Source of the DNA: Arundinibacter roseus
Lineage (GTDB): Bacteria; Bacteroidota; Bacteroidia; Cytophagales; Spirosomataceae
Direction: 5' to 3'
Length of the DNA stretch: 64,000 nt
Assembly: GCF_004348825.1 (NCBI RefSeq)
Contig: NZ_SMJU01000007.1
Location: 124,001-188,000 of the forward strand
The notes beneath the pieces were generated by a model. That model saw only the letters and a list, made by a program, of their open reading frames with translations. It made no database searches and was not told where the DNA came from. How positions within the stretch are numbered: position 1 is the first letter of the stretch; each line of letters starts with the position of its first letter. A program made the translations under genes and the position numbers. This document shows positions 45,755 through 54,347 of this stretch, piece by piece.

Positions 45755-46963
45755 ATGGAACAAGCTGTACTGAACGATATATTCGCAGGAGGGTATTTTA
45801 AAGATCTCGCCGATCAGGATGTTTACCAATGCGCTCTTTCTTTCTTAATCGCCTGTTTTCTGTCGATTATCTCCATTCCGATTATAATCAATTTATCCAA
45901 TCTGCTTAACCTGACCGCAAAACCCGGGTTTAGAAGTTCACACGATACGGATACTCCCACACTTGGCGGAATAGCTCTTTTTGCTTCAACACTTATTGCT
46001 TTTTTCCTTTGGCCTCATTCCGAAGAAATCATTGATTCCAACCTAACTAATTTATCGATGGTTGGACTAACAATCCTGTTTTTTCTGGGCTTGAAAGATG
46101 ATATTCTGGCTCTTGATTCAGCAAAAAAATTATTGGTTCAAATCATCGCTTCCCTCACACTTGTAGTTATGGGAGGATTTAAAGTTGATTACCTTTACGG
46201 GATCTTTGGGTGGTATTTTATTCCAGATTTTGTCAGTATTCCCCTCACTATATTCATTTTTATTTCCTTAATCAACGCCATTAATTTGATTGATGGAATT
46301 GACGGCCTTGCCGGTGGAATCAGCCTCATTGCCGGGCTTTGGTTTGGTGTTTGGTTCCTTCTGAATCAACACTTTACGTTTGCCTGTTTAGCCTTTTCAC
46401 TATCCGGTTCTTTGCTAGGTTTTCTTCGATTCAATTTTTCAAATACCAGCAAAATATTCATGGGTGACACCGGTTCGCTTATTGTAGGATTCTTACTGTC
46501 TTTTTTTACCATTGAATTTCTTCGCCTGAATGTAAGCTATCGCAACGATCCCAATGCATTTTTCAACGCTCCAATCGTGGTAATGGTCGTTTTGATTGTA
46601 CCCATTTTTGATACTTTACGCGTTTTCATTGTGCGCCTGCTCAATGGTGGCTCACCCTTTGTGGCAGACAGAAACCACATGCACCATATTTTGATTGATA
46701 ATGGTCTAAATCATTTGGGTGCGTCTGTCTCGTTATGGTCACTCACCATTATTAACACAACGCTGTTTTTTACTTTCCACGGCAATATCTCCAACACTGA
46801 ATCTTTATGGGTGTATATCGGGATGTTTATGCTTTATATGGTGGTTGCCTACTTTTTAAAGAAAAGAGCAAATTTTGTAAAAGCCCGAAAAGGCCTAACA
46901 CAAAGTCCGGCATTTTCGGAAGAGCCCCAATCTTTAACCAGAAAAATACTAAAAAACCTATAA
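45755..46963 (+). CDS. MraY/WecA-family polyprenyl-phosphate sugar-1-phosphate transferase
   Basis: A 402-residue inner-membrane enzyme with about ten helices. It shows the family motifs GLKDDILALD, NLIDGIDGLAGG, KIFMGDTGSL and the His-rich DRNHMHHIL. It would start glycan synthesis by joining a HexNAc-1-phosphate to undecaprenyl phosphate. The 177-base gap upstream holds no gene; I saw only a short GTTAG-CACA-CTAAC repeat there. It may have its own promoter, serving this locus and perhaps other glycans. Confidence 0.93.
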   Translation: MEQAVLNDIFAGGYFKDLADQDVYQCALSFLIACFLSIISIPIIINLSNLLNLTAKPGFRSSHDTDTPTLGGIALFASTLIAFFLWPHSEEIIDSNLTNLSMVGLTILFFLGLKDDILALDSAKKLLVQIIASLTLVVMGGFKVDYLYGIFGWYFIPDFVSIPLTIFIFISLINAINLIDGIDGLAGGISLIAGLWFGVWFLLNQHFTFACLAFSLSGSLLGFLRFNFSNTSKIFMGDTGSLIVGFLLSFFTIEFLRLNVSYRNDPNAFFNAPIVVMVVLIVPIFDTLRVFIVRLLNGGSPFVADRNHMHHILIDNGLNHLGASVSLWSLTIINTTLFFTFHGNISNTESLWVYIGMFMLYMVVAYFLKKRANFVKARKGLTQSPAFSEEPQSLTRKILKNL

Positions 46964-47070
46964 ATAGTATTCCTTTCCTTAGATTTTATCTCAGTAAAAA
47001 AACGTCTTTCCTTATTTTACCTCGGTGGTTTGTTCGTACATTCGTGGTGTATTACCATCATTAATGCCTT

Positions 47071-49341
47071 ATGAATCAGAAAATCCGAAAAGAAGACGCA
47101 TTATACTACCATTCCAAAGGTCGTCCCGGAAAAATTCAGGTGATTCCGACCAAAGAATTTAATACTCAACGTGATCTCTCCCTCGCCTATTCGCCAGGCG
47201 TAGCTGACCCTTGTCTGGAAATTGCGGAAAACGTTGAAAACGTGTATACGTACACTGCCAAAGGAAACCTCGTGGCAGTTATCAGCAATGGAACAGCGGT
47301 ATTGGGTTTAGGTGATATTGGACCCGAAGCCTCCAAGCCCGTTATGGAAGGAAAAGGTTTGTTATTCAAGATATATGCTGATATTGATGTTTTTGATATT
47401 GAATTGAATACCAAAGATGTCGATGAATTTGTCAGAACAGTCAAAATCCTGGAACCAACCTTTGGAGGGATAAACCTGGAAGACATCAAATCTCCTGAAT
47501 GTTTTGAAATTGAGGCACGCCTCAAAAAGGAACTTAATATTCCGGTCATGCATGACGATCAGCACGGAACCGCCATCATTAGTGGTGCTGCCCTGCTGAA
47601 TGCTCTGGAACTTGTAGGTAAGAAGATCGAGAACGTACGAATAGTCGTTTCCGGTGCAGGTGCTTCGGCCATTTCCTGCACTAAATTATACCTCGCCCTC
47701 GGGGCTTCTGCTTCCAATATTGCGATGTTTGACCGTAAGGGCCATATTCACACGGCACGGACTGACCTGGACGAGCTGAAAATTCAGTTTGCTACGGACA
47801 ATAAATACGACTCCCTCGAATCTGCACTTGAAGGTGCTGATGTGTTTTTGGGATTATCCGTTGCCAATGTTGTTTCGCAGGACATGGTACGTTCCATGGC
47901 CAAAGACCCAATCGTGTTGGCGATGGCAAACCCAGATCCGGAAATCACGTATCCCGACGCTATTGCCGCCCGTCAGGATATCATTATGGCTACCGGACGC
48001 TCCGATTATCCCAATCAAGTCAACAACGTACTGGGTTTTCCTTATATATTTCGGGGAGCACTTGATGTACGTGCTACCGAAATCAACGAAGCCATGAAAC
48101 TTGCGGCGGTACGTGCTCTGGCAGATTTGGCAAAAAAGCCTGTGCCCGACATCGTAAATTTGGCCTATAATGAATCAAATCTTTCCTTTGGCCGAAATTA
48201 CATTATCCCTAAACCAGTTGATCCGCGTTTATTAACCACCGTTGCCCCGGCAGTAGCCAAGGCCGCCATGGAAACAGGGGTGGCTCGCTTTCCAATTACC
48301 GATTGGGATACGTACGAACAACAGCTTTCCAGCCGTTTAGGTCGTTACGAACGATTGTCGAGGGTAATATTAAATAAGGCCAAAACGGATTCCAGACGGG
48401 TAGTATTTGCAGATGCCGAAAACATACAAGTACTAAAAGCTGCGCAGGAAGTACGTGACGAAGGTATTGCCACGCCAATACTTTTGGGCGATCTCCAAAC
48501 GATTCAGCATCTGATTGAGGAACACAAACTGGATCTAAAAGAAGTCCGGATTGTTGATCCACGGGCAGTAGAAAATGAAGAGGCCATCGAACGATATTCC
48601 CAAATGCTGTATACCAAACGGCAACGGAAAGGAATGACACCTGCGGAAGCCAAAAGGACAATTTACTACCGCAACTACTACGGGGCAATGATGGTAGAAA
48701 ATGGTGAAGCCGATGCCTTTATTTCTGGTTTGACGCGTAATTATCCAGATACTATTCGTCCGGCACTCCATGTAATTGGTAAGAAAGAAGGTGTAAACCG
48801 GGTGGCAGGTATGCACATTCTATTAACACCGAGAGGTCCTTTGTTCTTTTCAGATACAACCGTAAACCTTGAACCAACGGTTGATGAACTCGTTGAAATT
48901 ACAGAGTTGACAGCGCAGGCGATTGAGCATTTTAATATCAAGCCTCGCATCGCAATGGTTACGTATTCGAACTTTGGTAGTGCCAAAGGCAAGGATGCTG
49001 AAAAAATGAGCAGTGCGGCTGCAATCTTAAAGAAAAAACATCCCGACATGATTGTAGATGGAGAAGTTCAGGCACACCTTGCATTCGATACAGAACTTTT
49101 GAAAAATAATCATCCATTTAGTAATCTTATTGAAGGAGGAGCCAATACGCTGATTTTCCCAAACCTTTCTGCAAGTAATATTGCCTACAACCTACTGAAA
49201 GAAGTAGCTCAACTCGAAACCATTGGGCCAATTTTGGTTGGTTTGAAAAAACCGGTTCACGTGTTGCAGTTAGGTAGCTCGGTTCGTGAAATTGTAAATA
49301 TGGTGGCTATTGCAGTTGTAGAAGCACAAATGAAAAAATAA
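47071..49341 (+). CDS. maeB: NADP-dependent malic enzyme with phosphotransacetylase-like domain
   Basis: A 756-residue cytosolic enzyme converting malate to pyruvate and CO2. The malic domain (about 1-425) shows [19 protein letters not shown] and the nucleotide-binding [14 protein letters not shown]. The C-terminal part (about 440-750) is a PTA-like domain, which in MaeB senses acetyl-CoA and is not catalytically active. The length matches MaeB of E. coli. A near-consensus -7 box (TACATTCG) lies about 35 bases upstream. Confidence 0.95.
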   Translation: MNQKIRKEDALYYHSKGRPGKIQVIPTKEFNTQRDLSLAYSPGVADPCLEIAENVENVYTYTAKGNLVAVISNGTAVLGLGDIGPEASKPVMEGKGLLFKIYADIDVFDIELNTKDVDEFVRTVKILEPTFGGINLEDIKSPECFEIEARLKKELNIPVMHDDQHGTAIISGAALLNALELVGKKIENVRIVVSGAGASAISCTKLYLALGASASNIAMFDRKGHIHTARTDLDELKIQFATDNKYDSLESALEGADVFLGLSVANVVSQDMVRSMAKDPIVLAMANPDPEITYPDAIAARQDIIMATGRSDYPNQVNNVLGFPYIFRGALDVRATEINEAMKLAAVRALADLAKKPVPDIVNLAYNESNLSFGRNYIIPKPVDPRLLTTVAPAVAKAAMETGVARFPITDWDTYEQQLSSRLGRYERLSRVILNKAKTDSRRVVFADAENIQVLKAAQEVRDEGIATPILLGDLQTIQHLIEEHKLDLKEVRIVDPRAVENEEAIERYSQMLYTKRQRKGMTPAEAKRTIYYRNYYGAMMVENGEADAFISGLTRNYPDTIRPALHVIGKKEGVNRVAGMHILLTPRGPLFFSDTTVNLEPTVDELVEITELTAQAIEHFNIKPRIAMVTYSNFGSAKGKDAEKMSSAAAILKKKHPDMIVDGEVQAHLAFDTELLKNNHPFSNLIEGGANTLIFPNLSASNIAYNLLKEVAQLETIGPILVGLKKPVHVLQLGSSVREIVNMVAIAVVEAQMKK

Positions 49342-49368
49342 GGTCATTAATTTTCAGTATTTTACCAT

Positions 49369-49403
49369 AAAGAGGCTGTTTCGCGTTGCGAATCAGCCTC
49401 TTT
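49369..49403. terminator. bidirectional terminator between maeB and the hydrolase gene
   Basis: AAAGAGGCTG pairs with CAGCCTCTTT, and an inner TTCGC-GTT-GCGAA stem extends it after one T-T mismatch. A and T runs on either side allow it to work both ways. Its last base is the first base of the minus-strand stop codon. Confidence 0.88.
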
Positions 49404-50284
49404 TATTTTCCAGATGCCAGATCTAGTGTAATCATCCTTGATTTAGCACTATTGGTCCGCAGTAGCATTTCTTTGATCATTTCCTGATGGGAAAAAGTAA
49501 GCATATGCCCAGCCTTTTGAATTGTAATATACTGAGAATGAGAACTTGGTATATTTTTCTTGGCAAACTCTATATTGACCGGATCGCCGATCCAGTCTTG
49601 CCCACCCTGAATAACGGTCACTGGCATTGTCAGCTTTTTCCATATGGGAAGCATTTTCCGAAGTTCCTCGGCATGCATATATTTTTCTTCCGTGGCAGTA
49701 TTAAATTCTTTGGGTAAAAACAGTTGAACAAGTCGATTTCTGCCGTATCTGGAAAACCAGTAAAACTTTTCTTTATCTGGATCAATCACCGGTGAGACCA
49801 TAATCAGCTGCTTCACTTTTTCAGGTGCCAAAGTAGCCAATTTGGCAGCGATTGGGGCACCATACGACCGGCCCAAAATGATGGCAGGTTCTTTGGAGTG
49901 ATTTAATGAAAATACATTTAACAAACTCTGAGCCTGCATTTCGATGGAACCTACGGCACGTTTTTTGAGCAACTTTGACTTACCATATCCGGGTCGGTCG
50001 ACAGAAATAATATGGAATTTTTTTTGCAAAACCGTATCATCCAGCATATTCATATACCCCCACCATGCACCCGGTGCCCCATGAATGAGTAGTAGTAATG
50101 GAAGCGTGTCGGCCCCTGTACTTGCCACCTGAATACACAGGGTATCGTTTTTGATACATTCCACTTTCGGCATCGTTTTGTGAGCATAATGCCGTTTAAC
50201 CTCCCGATAGGTGGTTCGGTATTTTGCAAAACAAGACGAAAGCATGAATAGAATCAGAAGAAATACAATGGATTTAGGAAACAT
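49403..50284 (-). CDS. alpha/beta hydrolase, predicted lipoprotein
   Basis: A 293-residue protein from the ATG at 50284; a TTG at 50293 gives only three more residues. The N-terminal helix ends in a lipobox LSSC with C18, so it is probably a membrane-bound lipoprotein. The hydrolase triad is likely S140 in GRSYG, D230 in GGQDWIGDP and H260 in KAGHML; the oxyanion loop is HGAPGAWWGYM. The substrate is unknown. Confidence 0.87.
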   Translation of the reverse strand: MFPKSIVFLLILFMLSSCFAKYRTTYREVKRHYAHKTMPKVECIKNDTLCIQVASTGADTLPLLLLIHGAPGAWWGYMNMLDDTVLQKKFHIISVDRPGYGKSKLLKKRAVGSIEMQAQSLLNVFSLNHSKEPAIILGRSYGAPIAAKLATLAPEKVKQLIMVSPVIDPDKEKFYWFSRYGRNRLVQLFLPKEFNTATEEKYMHAEELRKMLPIWKKLTMPVTVIQGGQDWIGDPVNIEFAKKNIPSSHSQYITIQKAGHMLTFSHQEMIKEMLLRTNSAKSRMITLDLASGK

Positions 50285-50403
50285 AAGAGACAATTTGGAA
50301 TTCTGAACAACTAAATTTACTAAGAATCAACTAAAAGATATATACTTATTCCAGTTAAAATAGTCGTTCCACAAAAAAGAAAATCAAAAATGTGAGGTAC
50401 AAC

Positions 50404-50419
50404 AATCTTTTTAAAGATT
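50404..50419 (+). promoter_or_regulatory. inverted repeat upstream of serine acetyltransferase gene
   Basis: AATCTTT and AAAGATT are 7-bp arms around TT. A TATCTTTA box lies about 25 bases further on. The repeat could be an operator near the promoter; the assignment is tentative. Confidence 0.35.
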
Positions 50420-50476
50420 TTACTGTTTAGCATTCATACATATCTTTATAAAGCCCAATAGCCAATTTAACAATCA

Positions 50477-51301
50477 ATGAATCAGGAAAATAAAGAGAAT
50501 TTCTTTAGGAGAATTACCGAACAAAATCAGTCGTACCGATATAGAATTCCGTCCAAAGCTCAAACCGGACGTTTTCTACATGATTTAATAGATTTTCTGT
50601 TTCCGATAAGTCAGGATTGTACACAATATGATAATGCGGATAAAATTTTCCACTCATACGAAGGTTTAAACAATCAATTAGGTTGTTTACTTAAACCACT
50701 GGAAGCGAGTTTGCCCAAAGAAAGTGTTCAAATTACTGAGGATTTTTTTGCTCAACTTCCGGCAATTTTTGAGCTTTTATTACAAGATGCCCAAGCTATT
50801 ACTGAAAATGATCCCGCCTCAGTGGGGGTTGAGGAAGTTATTGCGGTTTATCCGGGCTTTTTGGCAATTGCAACCTATCGTATTGCTCACCTGTTAGGCA
50901 ATCTTGGCGTACCGCTCATACCGAGAATGCTAACTGAGTACGCACATGGCTTGACAGGAATTGACATTCACCCCAACGCCCAAATCGGACATTCCTTTTT
51001 TATTGACCACGGAACAGGCGTTGTCATTGGCGAAACCACAATTATTGGAAACCATGTAATGATTTATCAGGGTGTTACTCTTGGCGCAACGCATGTCGCC
51101 AAGTCGTTGGCAGCCCAAAAACGGCATCCTACTATTGAAGACGGGGTCGTAATTTATGCAAATGCTACTATTTTAGGTGGTAAAACCGTCATCGGTCATG
51201 ATTCGATTATTGGAGGGAATGCGTGGCTAACCAAGAGTATCCCCCCTTATTCCCAGGTTTTTCATCAAAGTAGTATTGAAGTAAAACCACAGATTGCATA
51301 A
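50477..51301 (+). CDS. cysE: serine O-acetyltransferase
   Basis: A 274-residue enzyme making O-acetylserine for cysteine synthesis. The N-terminal helical part (about 1-145) is longer than in the short EpsC form. The catalytic beta-helix has [26 protein letters not shown] with the catalytic His in the DHGTG motif, then GVTLGA and [19 protein letters not shown]. No cysteine synthase gene is adjacent. A strong terminator follows at once. Confidence 0.93.
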   Translation: MNQENKENFFRRITEQNQSYRYRIPSKAQTGRFLHDLIDFLFPISQDCTQYDNADKIFHSYEGLNNQLGCLLKPLEASLPKESVQITEDFFAQLPAIFELLLQDAQAITENDPASVGVEEVIAVYPGFLAIATYRIAHLLGNLGVPLIPRMLTEYAHGLTGIDIHPNAQIGHSFFIDHGTGVVIGETTIIGNHVMIYQGVTLGATHVAKSLAAQKRHPTIEDGVVIYANATILGGKTVIGHDSIIGGNAWLTKSIPPYSQVFHQSSIEVKPQIA

Positions 51302-51303
51302 TG

Positions 51304-51331
51304 AAAAAAGGGGCCATTAAGCCCCTTTTTT
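51304..51331. terminator. bidirectional terminator after cysE
   Basis: AAAAAAGGGGC and GCCCCTTTTTT are perfect arms around CATTAA. It serves cysE on plus and the tetR gene on minus. Confidence 0.92.
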
Positions 51332-51338
51332 GTGTTGA

Positions 51339-51932
51339 TTACATGGCACTTCGTATAAACCGCCGAACGCCTTCCATATAAATTGACTCTGCCTGCACAA
51401 AGGCGTGACGAGGCTGAGTAGTCATTGTAATGGATATAAACCCGTAGGTTAGGCACCAATACTCATAGTAGGTTTTTGTTACCATTTCGCCGGCTTTGGG
51501 CCGAAGCATGGCAATCATTTCCCAAACAGGATTTCCTTTAATGTTCATTTCCTGCATGTAGACTTGCTTGGAATTACAGAAAGCACCTTCAAGGTTAAAC
51601 ATGACATGAAAAACTTCGGGTTGCTGAACCGAAAAGTTCCAGATACTTTGGGCAACTTCCACCAAAAGTTTTTCCGGGTTCCGGTACAAATTTTTGATTC
51701 TGTCAAAATCGTCACGCAGGGTTGCGAAACCGTCCATTCGAATAGTTTCGAGTAGTTTGTCTTTACTATCAAAATATTCATAGAGTATAGGAGGACTGTA
51801 TTCGATGATGTCGGCAATCTTTCGGATCGACACCGCTTGCCAGCCATCTTCCTTGGCAATTTCCCGAGCGGTTTTAATAATATCCTGACGAACCTGCTTT
51901 TTCAGTCGTTCACGCCTTTCTACAATTCCCAT
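51339..51932 (-). CDS. TetR/AcrR-family transcriptional regulator
   Basis: A 197-residue repressor-type protein. The N-terminal HTH (about 15-60) shows IIKTAREIAKEDGWQAVSIRKIADIIEYSPPILYEYFDSKDKLLETI, the TetR pattern. The C-terminal two thirds would bind a ligand and form the dimer; similarity there is too low to name the ligand. It has its own promoter of near-ideal sequence and lies downstream of the peroxiredoxin gene on the same strand. The 17-base palindrome at 52072-52088 could be a binding site. Confidence 0.9.
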   Translation of the reverse strand: MGIVERRERLKKQVRQDIIKTAREIAKEDGWQAVSIRKIADIIEYSPPILYEYFDSKDKLLETIRMDGFATLRDDFDRIKNLYRNPEKLLVEVAQSIWNFSVQQPEVFHVMFNLEGAFCNSKQVYMQEMNIKGNPVWEMIAMLRPKAGEMVTKTYYEYWCLTYGFISITMTTQPRHAFVQAESIYMEGVRRFIRSAM

Positions 51933-51976
51933 GCAGCCGTTATTTAAAGAGTATAATGGATTAGATTCCTTCCGAC

Positions 51977-52007
51977 CAAATTTAAAAAAATAATTACGGA
52001 TCCCAAA
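51977..52007 (-). promoter_or_regulatory. promoter of the tetR-family gene
   Basis: On the minus strand TTTG (52007-52004) and TAAATTTG (51984-51977) are separated by exactly 19 bases, a textbook Bacteroidota promoter, 45 bases before the ATG. Confidence 0.75.
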
Positions 52008-52071
52008 TGCCGTTAAATTATTTAATGATGGTTTATTGTATCTAAATCCAGTCTTTAATATCTTAAATACA

Positions 52072-52088
52072 ATTGGAGTTACTCCAAT
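52072..52088. repeat. 17-base palindrome between peroxiredoxin and tetR genes
   Basis: ATTGGAGT-T-ACTCCAAT has perfect 8-base arms around one base. It sits 9 bases after the peroxiredoxin stop and about 65 bases upstream of the tetR -33 box. With no T-run it is a poor terminator; an operator is plausible. Confidence 0.6.
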
Positions 52089-52096
52089 ACTTGTCG

Positions 52097-52564
52097 CTAC
52101 AAAGCCGTCAAAGTTTCTTTAATTTTTCCGAAGTTGGGAAGCTCTCCTGCATTGTCCAAAACCTCTGCATACTGAACAACTCCTTCTTTATCAACGACAA
52201 AAGCTGCCCGTTTTGAAACTCCTTTGAGTCCAAAGACAAATTCTTCATAGATTGCCCCATACGATTCTGAGGTAGATTTATTGAAATCAGACAATAAATC
52301 AAAGGAATAGTTTTCCTGTTCCTTAAATTTTGCCAGTGCAAAGGGTGAATCCACGGAAATTGCCACAACCTCAGCGTTCATATTTTTGTAACTCTCAATA
52401 TCGTCACGAAGTGTACACAATTGCGTCGTGCAGACACCTGTGAAGGCCATTGGAAAGAAATGAATGATGAGATTTTTTCCAGCAAAATCAGTAAGATTTA
52501 CTAGCTTCTTTTCAGAATTAAACAGGCTGAATTCAGGGGCCTTTTCTCCAATTTTACAACTCAT
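52097..52564 (-). CDS. peroxiredoxin, BCP/PrxQ-like cysteine spacing
   Basis: A 155-residue thiol peroxidase. The peroxidatic cysteine is C45 in FTGVCTTQLC; C50, five residues on, fits the resolving position of BCP/PrxQ enzymes. The Arg of the active site follows in LRDD. It would reduce hydrogen or organic peroxides with thioredoxin as electron donor; a thioredoxin gene is at 59409. Confidence 0.9.
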   Translation of the reverse strand: MSCKIGEKAPEFSLFNSEKKLVNLTDFAGKNLIIHFFPMAFTGVCTTQLCTLRDDIESYKNMNAEVVAISVDSPFALAKFKEQENYSFDLLSDFNKSTSESYGAIYEEFVFGLKGVSKRAAFVVDKEGVVQYAEVLDNAGELPNFGKIKETLTAL

Positions 52565-52683
52565 AGTCGTATAGAATTTTTTTAGTTATGTTTGAAAGTG
52601 TAAGTTTATGTAATCAAATATCCTGTTGCAAGCTGATTTTTTGATTGGAGCTTTTTTTTTATAACTAAACTAGACAATTGCAC

Positions 52684-53610
52684 ATGCAGACTTTTTGGGG
52701 TATTGACCTCGGCGGAACCAAGATTGAAGGGGTAATCCTTTCCAAGCCCTCTCCCGATGCTGTTGAATTTAGAAAAAGGATAGATACCGAAGCCTCGAAA
52801 GGCTATGAACATATTGTAGATCGAATCGTTGAAATTGTGCAAATCATGCAAAGCGAAACCGGGTATTCACCTGAGGCTATTGGCTTGGGTACACCCGGAA
52901 CGCTCGATCCTGTTACAAATACCATGAAAGGCTGCAACACAACTTGCCTGAACGGCAAGCCTTTGCGGGACGATTTATCCAATCGTTTGGGTATTCCGGT
53001 GTCGATTGCCAATGATGCCAATTGCTTTGCACTTGCCGAAGCACAACTAGGGGTTGTTCAGGACTATGCCCCAAATTATCGGACTGTTTTCGGGGTTATT
53101 ATGGGAACAGGCGTCGGTGGAGGCATTGTCATGCGCGGAAACGACGGTCAGGCTTTTGTGCTGAATGGCATGCAGGGAATAGGCGGCGAGTGGGGACATA
53201 ATGTATTGGAAGAAAATGGCTTCCCCTGTTATTGTGGCAAGCAAGGTTGTGTGGAGCAGGTTCTTTCGGGCCCGGCCTTACAGCGTTATTATCTTGAAAA
53301 AAGTGGACGCTCCCTGAAATTACCCCAAATTCTGAAAAACTATGAGGAGGGAAATGACGCCGCTGCAACCGCAACGATTGAACGTCTGCTAGAAAAATTT
53401 GGTCAGGCCATCACAACCCTGGTCAATGTACTTGATCCTGACGCAATTGTGATCGGTGGTGGTGTGGGAAACATTGATTTGTTGTATTCAGAAGGGGTAA
53501 AACGAGCTGAAAAGTATGTCTTCAATCCCACATTCTCTACTCCAATTTTACGTCCTAAACTAGGCGACTCGGCGGGAGTTTTTGGTGCGGCAATGCTCAC
53601 CTTCCGTTAG
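52684..53610 (+). CDS. ROK-family sugar kinase-like protein
   Basis: A 308-residue cytosolic protein from the ATG at 52684 (a TTG lies two codons upstream). The ATP phosphate motif is GIDLGGTKIEG, the second phosphate motif GVIMGTGVGGGIV, and the zinc site CYCGKQGCVEQVLSGPAL. No HTH precedes the kinase domain, so it is likely a glucokinase-type or N-acetylhexosamine kinase rather than a repressor. The stop overlaps the convergent SRAP gene by 4 bases. Confidence 0.9.
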   Translation: MQTFWGIDLGGTKIEGVILSKPSPDAVEFRKRIDTEASKGYEHIVDRIVEIVQIMQSETGYSPEAIGLGTPGTLDPVTNTMKGCNTTCLNGKPLRDDLSNRLGIPVSIANDANCFALAEAQLGVVQDYAPNYRTVFGVIMGTGVGGGIVMRGNDGQAFVLNGMQGIGGEWGHNVLEENGFPCYCGKQGCVEQVLSGPALQRYYLEKSGRSLKLPQILKNYEEGNDAAATATIERLLEKFGQAITTLVNVLDPDAIVIGGGVGNIDLLYSEGVKRAEKYVFNPTFSTPILRPKLGDSAGVFGAAMLTFR

Positions 53611-54344
53611 GACCCAAAAATCGAAAGTTGACCGGAAAGCTCTGGATACGTATAAGGTTCATGTACGGAGGAGCTTTCCCCTTTTGATGTTTTACCTCCG
53701 ATGGGCCGAATCGTATGTGCCTTTAAACCAGCACTATCAAACGGTCGCAGAAGCCTGGCAGCATCTCGCACGGGCAAAGTAGTATCAAGCCAAAGTTGTG
53801 CCTGCTTATCTGGCAAAATTGCCGGCATTCGTTTTTTTGTGTTATGAATTTGAGCCATCAAAGGATTGGCCTCCACCGTCAAAATTGAAAACGTGTGATG
53901 AACGACATTCTTTTCATCCGTCCACTCTTCCCAAAGTCCGGCCATTGAAAAAATTGGCTGATTTTCTATGTAAATAAAATACGGATACTTTTTCTTCCCG
54001 ACTGTTTGCCATTCAAAAAATCCGGTAGAAGGAATCAGGCAGCGTTGAGCAAGATTTGAGGCAGCTTTGAAAGCAGGCTTTTCGTGAATAGTTTCAGAAC
54101 GTGCATTTAGGGTCGAGATGCGTAGCTTCATTGCCTGTTCATCAGTTTTGATCCAGGCAGGAATCAGGCCCCAGGTTGCTTTGATAAAACGGTCGGGCTG
54201 TTGGGCCGTCAGTATTGGCCAAATCGGAATCTCAAACCCACTTGCAATAACTATTGGTGCAAACTCCGGTACTTTTTCTTCCAAAAGAGCATACTTTTGA
54301 GCTAGTTCTTTCTTCTTAATCGTAAGAGAGTTATAGTAGCACAT
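53607..54344 (-). CDS. SOS response-associated peptidase (SRAP/HMCES/YedK)
   Basis: A 245-residue protein that protects abasic sites in single-stranded DNA by a covalent link. After removal of the first Met, C2 forms the thiazolidine with the lesion. The other catalytic residues are visible as N80 (STLNARSET), E111 (GFFEW) and H167 (AQIHNTKKRMPAIL), matching N75, E105 and H160 of YedK. It lies 3 bases downstream of the ppk gene on the same strand. Confidence 0.94.
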   Translation of the reverse strand: MCYYNSLTIKKKELAQKYALLEEKVPEFAPIVIASGFEIPIWPILTAQQPDRFIKATWGLIPAWIKTDEQAMKLRISTLNARSETIHEKPAFKAASNLAQRCLIPSTGFFEWQTVGKKKYPYFIYIENQPIFSMAGLWEEWTDEKNVVHHTFSILTVEANPLMAQIHNTKKRMPAILPDKQAQLWLDTTLPVRDAARLLRPFDSAGLKAHTIRPIGGKTSKGESSSVHEPYTYPELSGQLSIFGS

Positions 54345-54347
54345 GGA

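Noticed and set aside
47187-49049. Several 90-130 codon frames antisense to maeB
   Set aside because: They lie inside a conserved 756-residue enzyme gene and have no family features.
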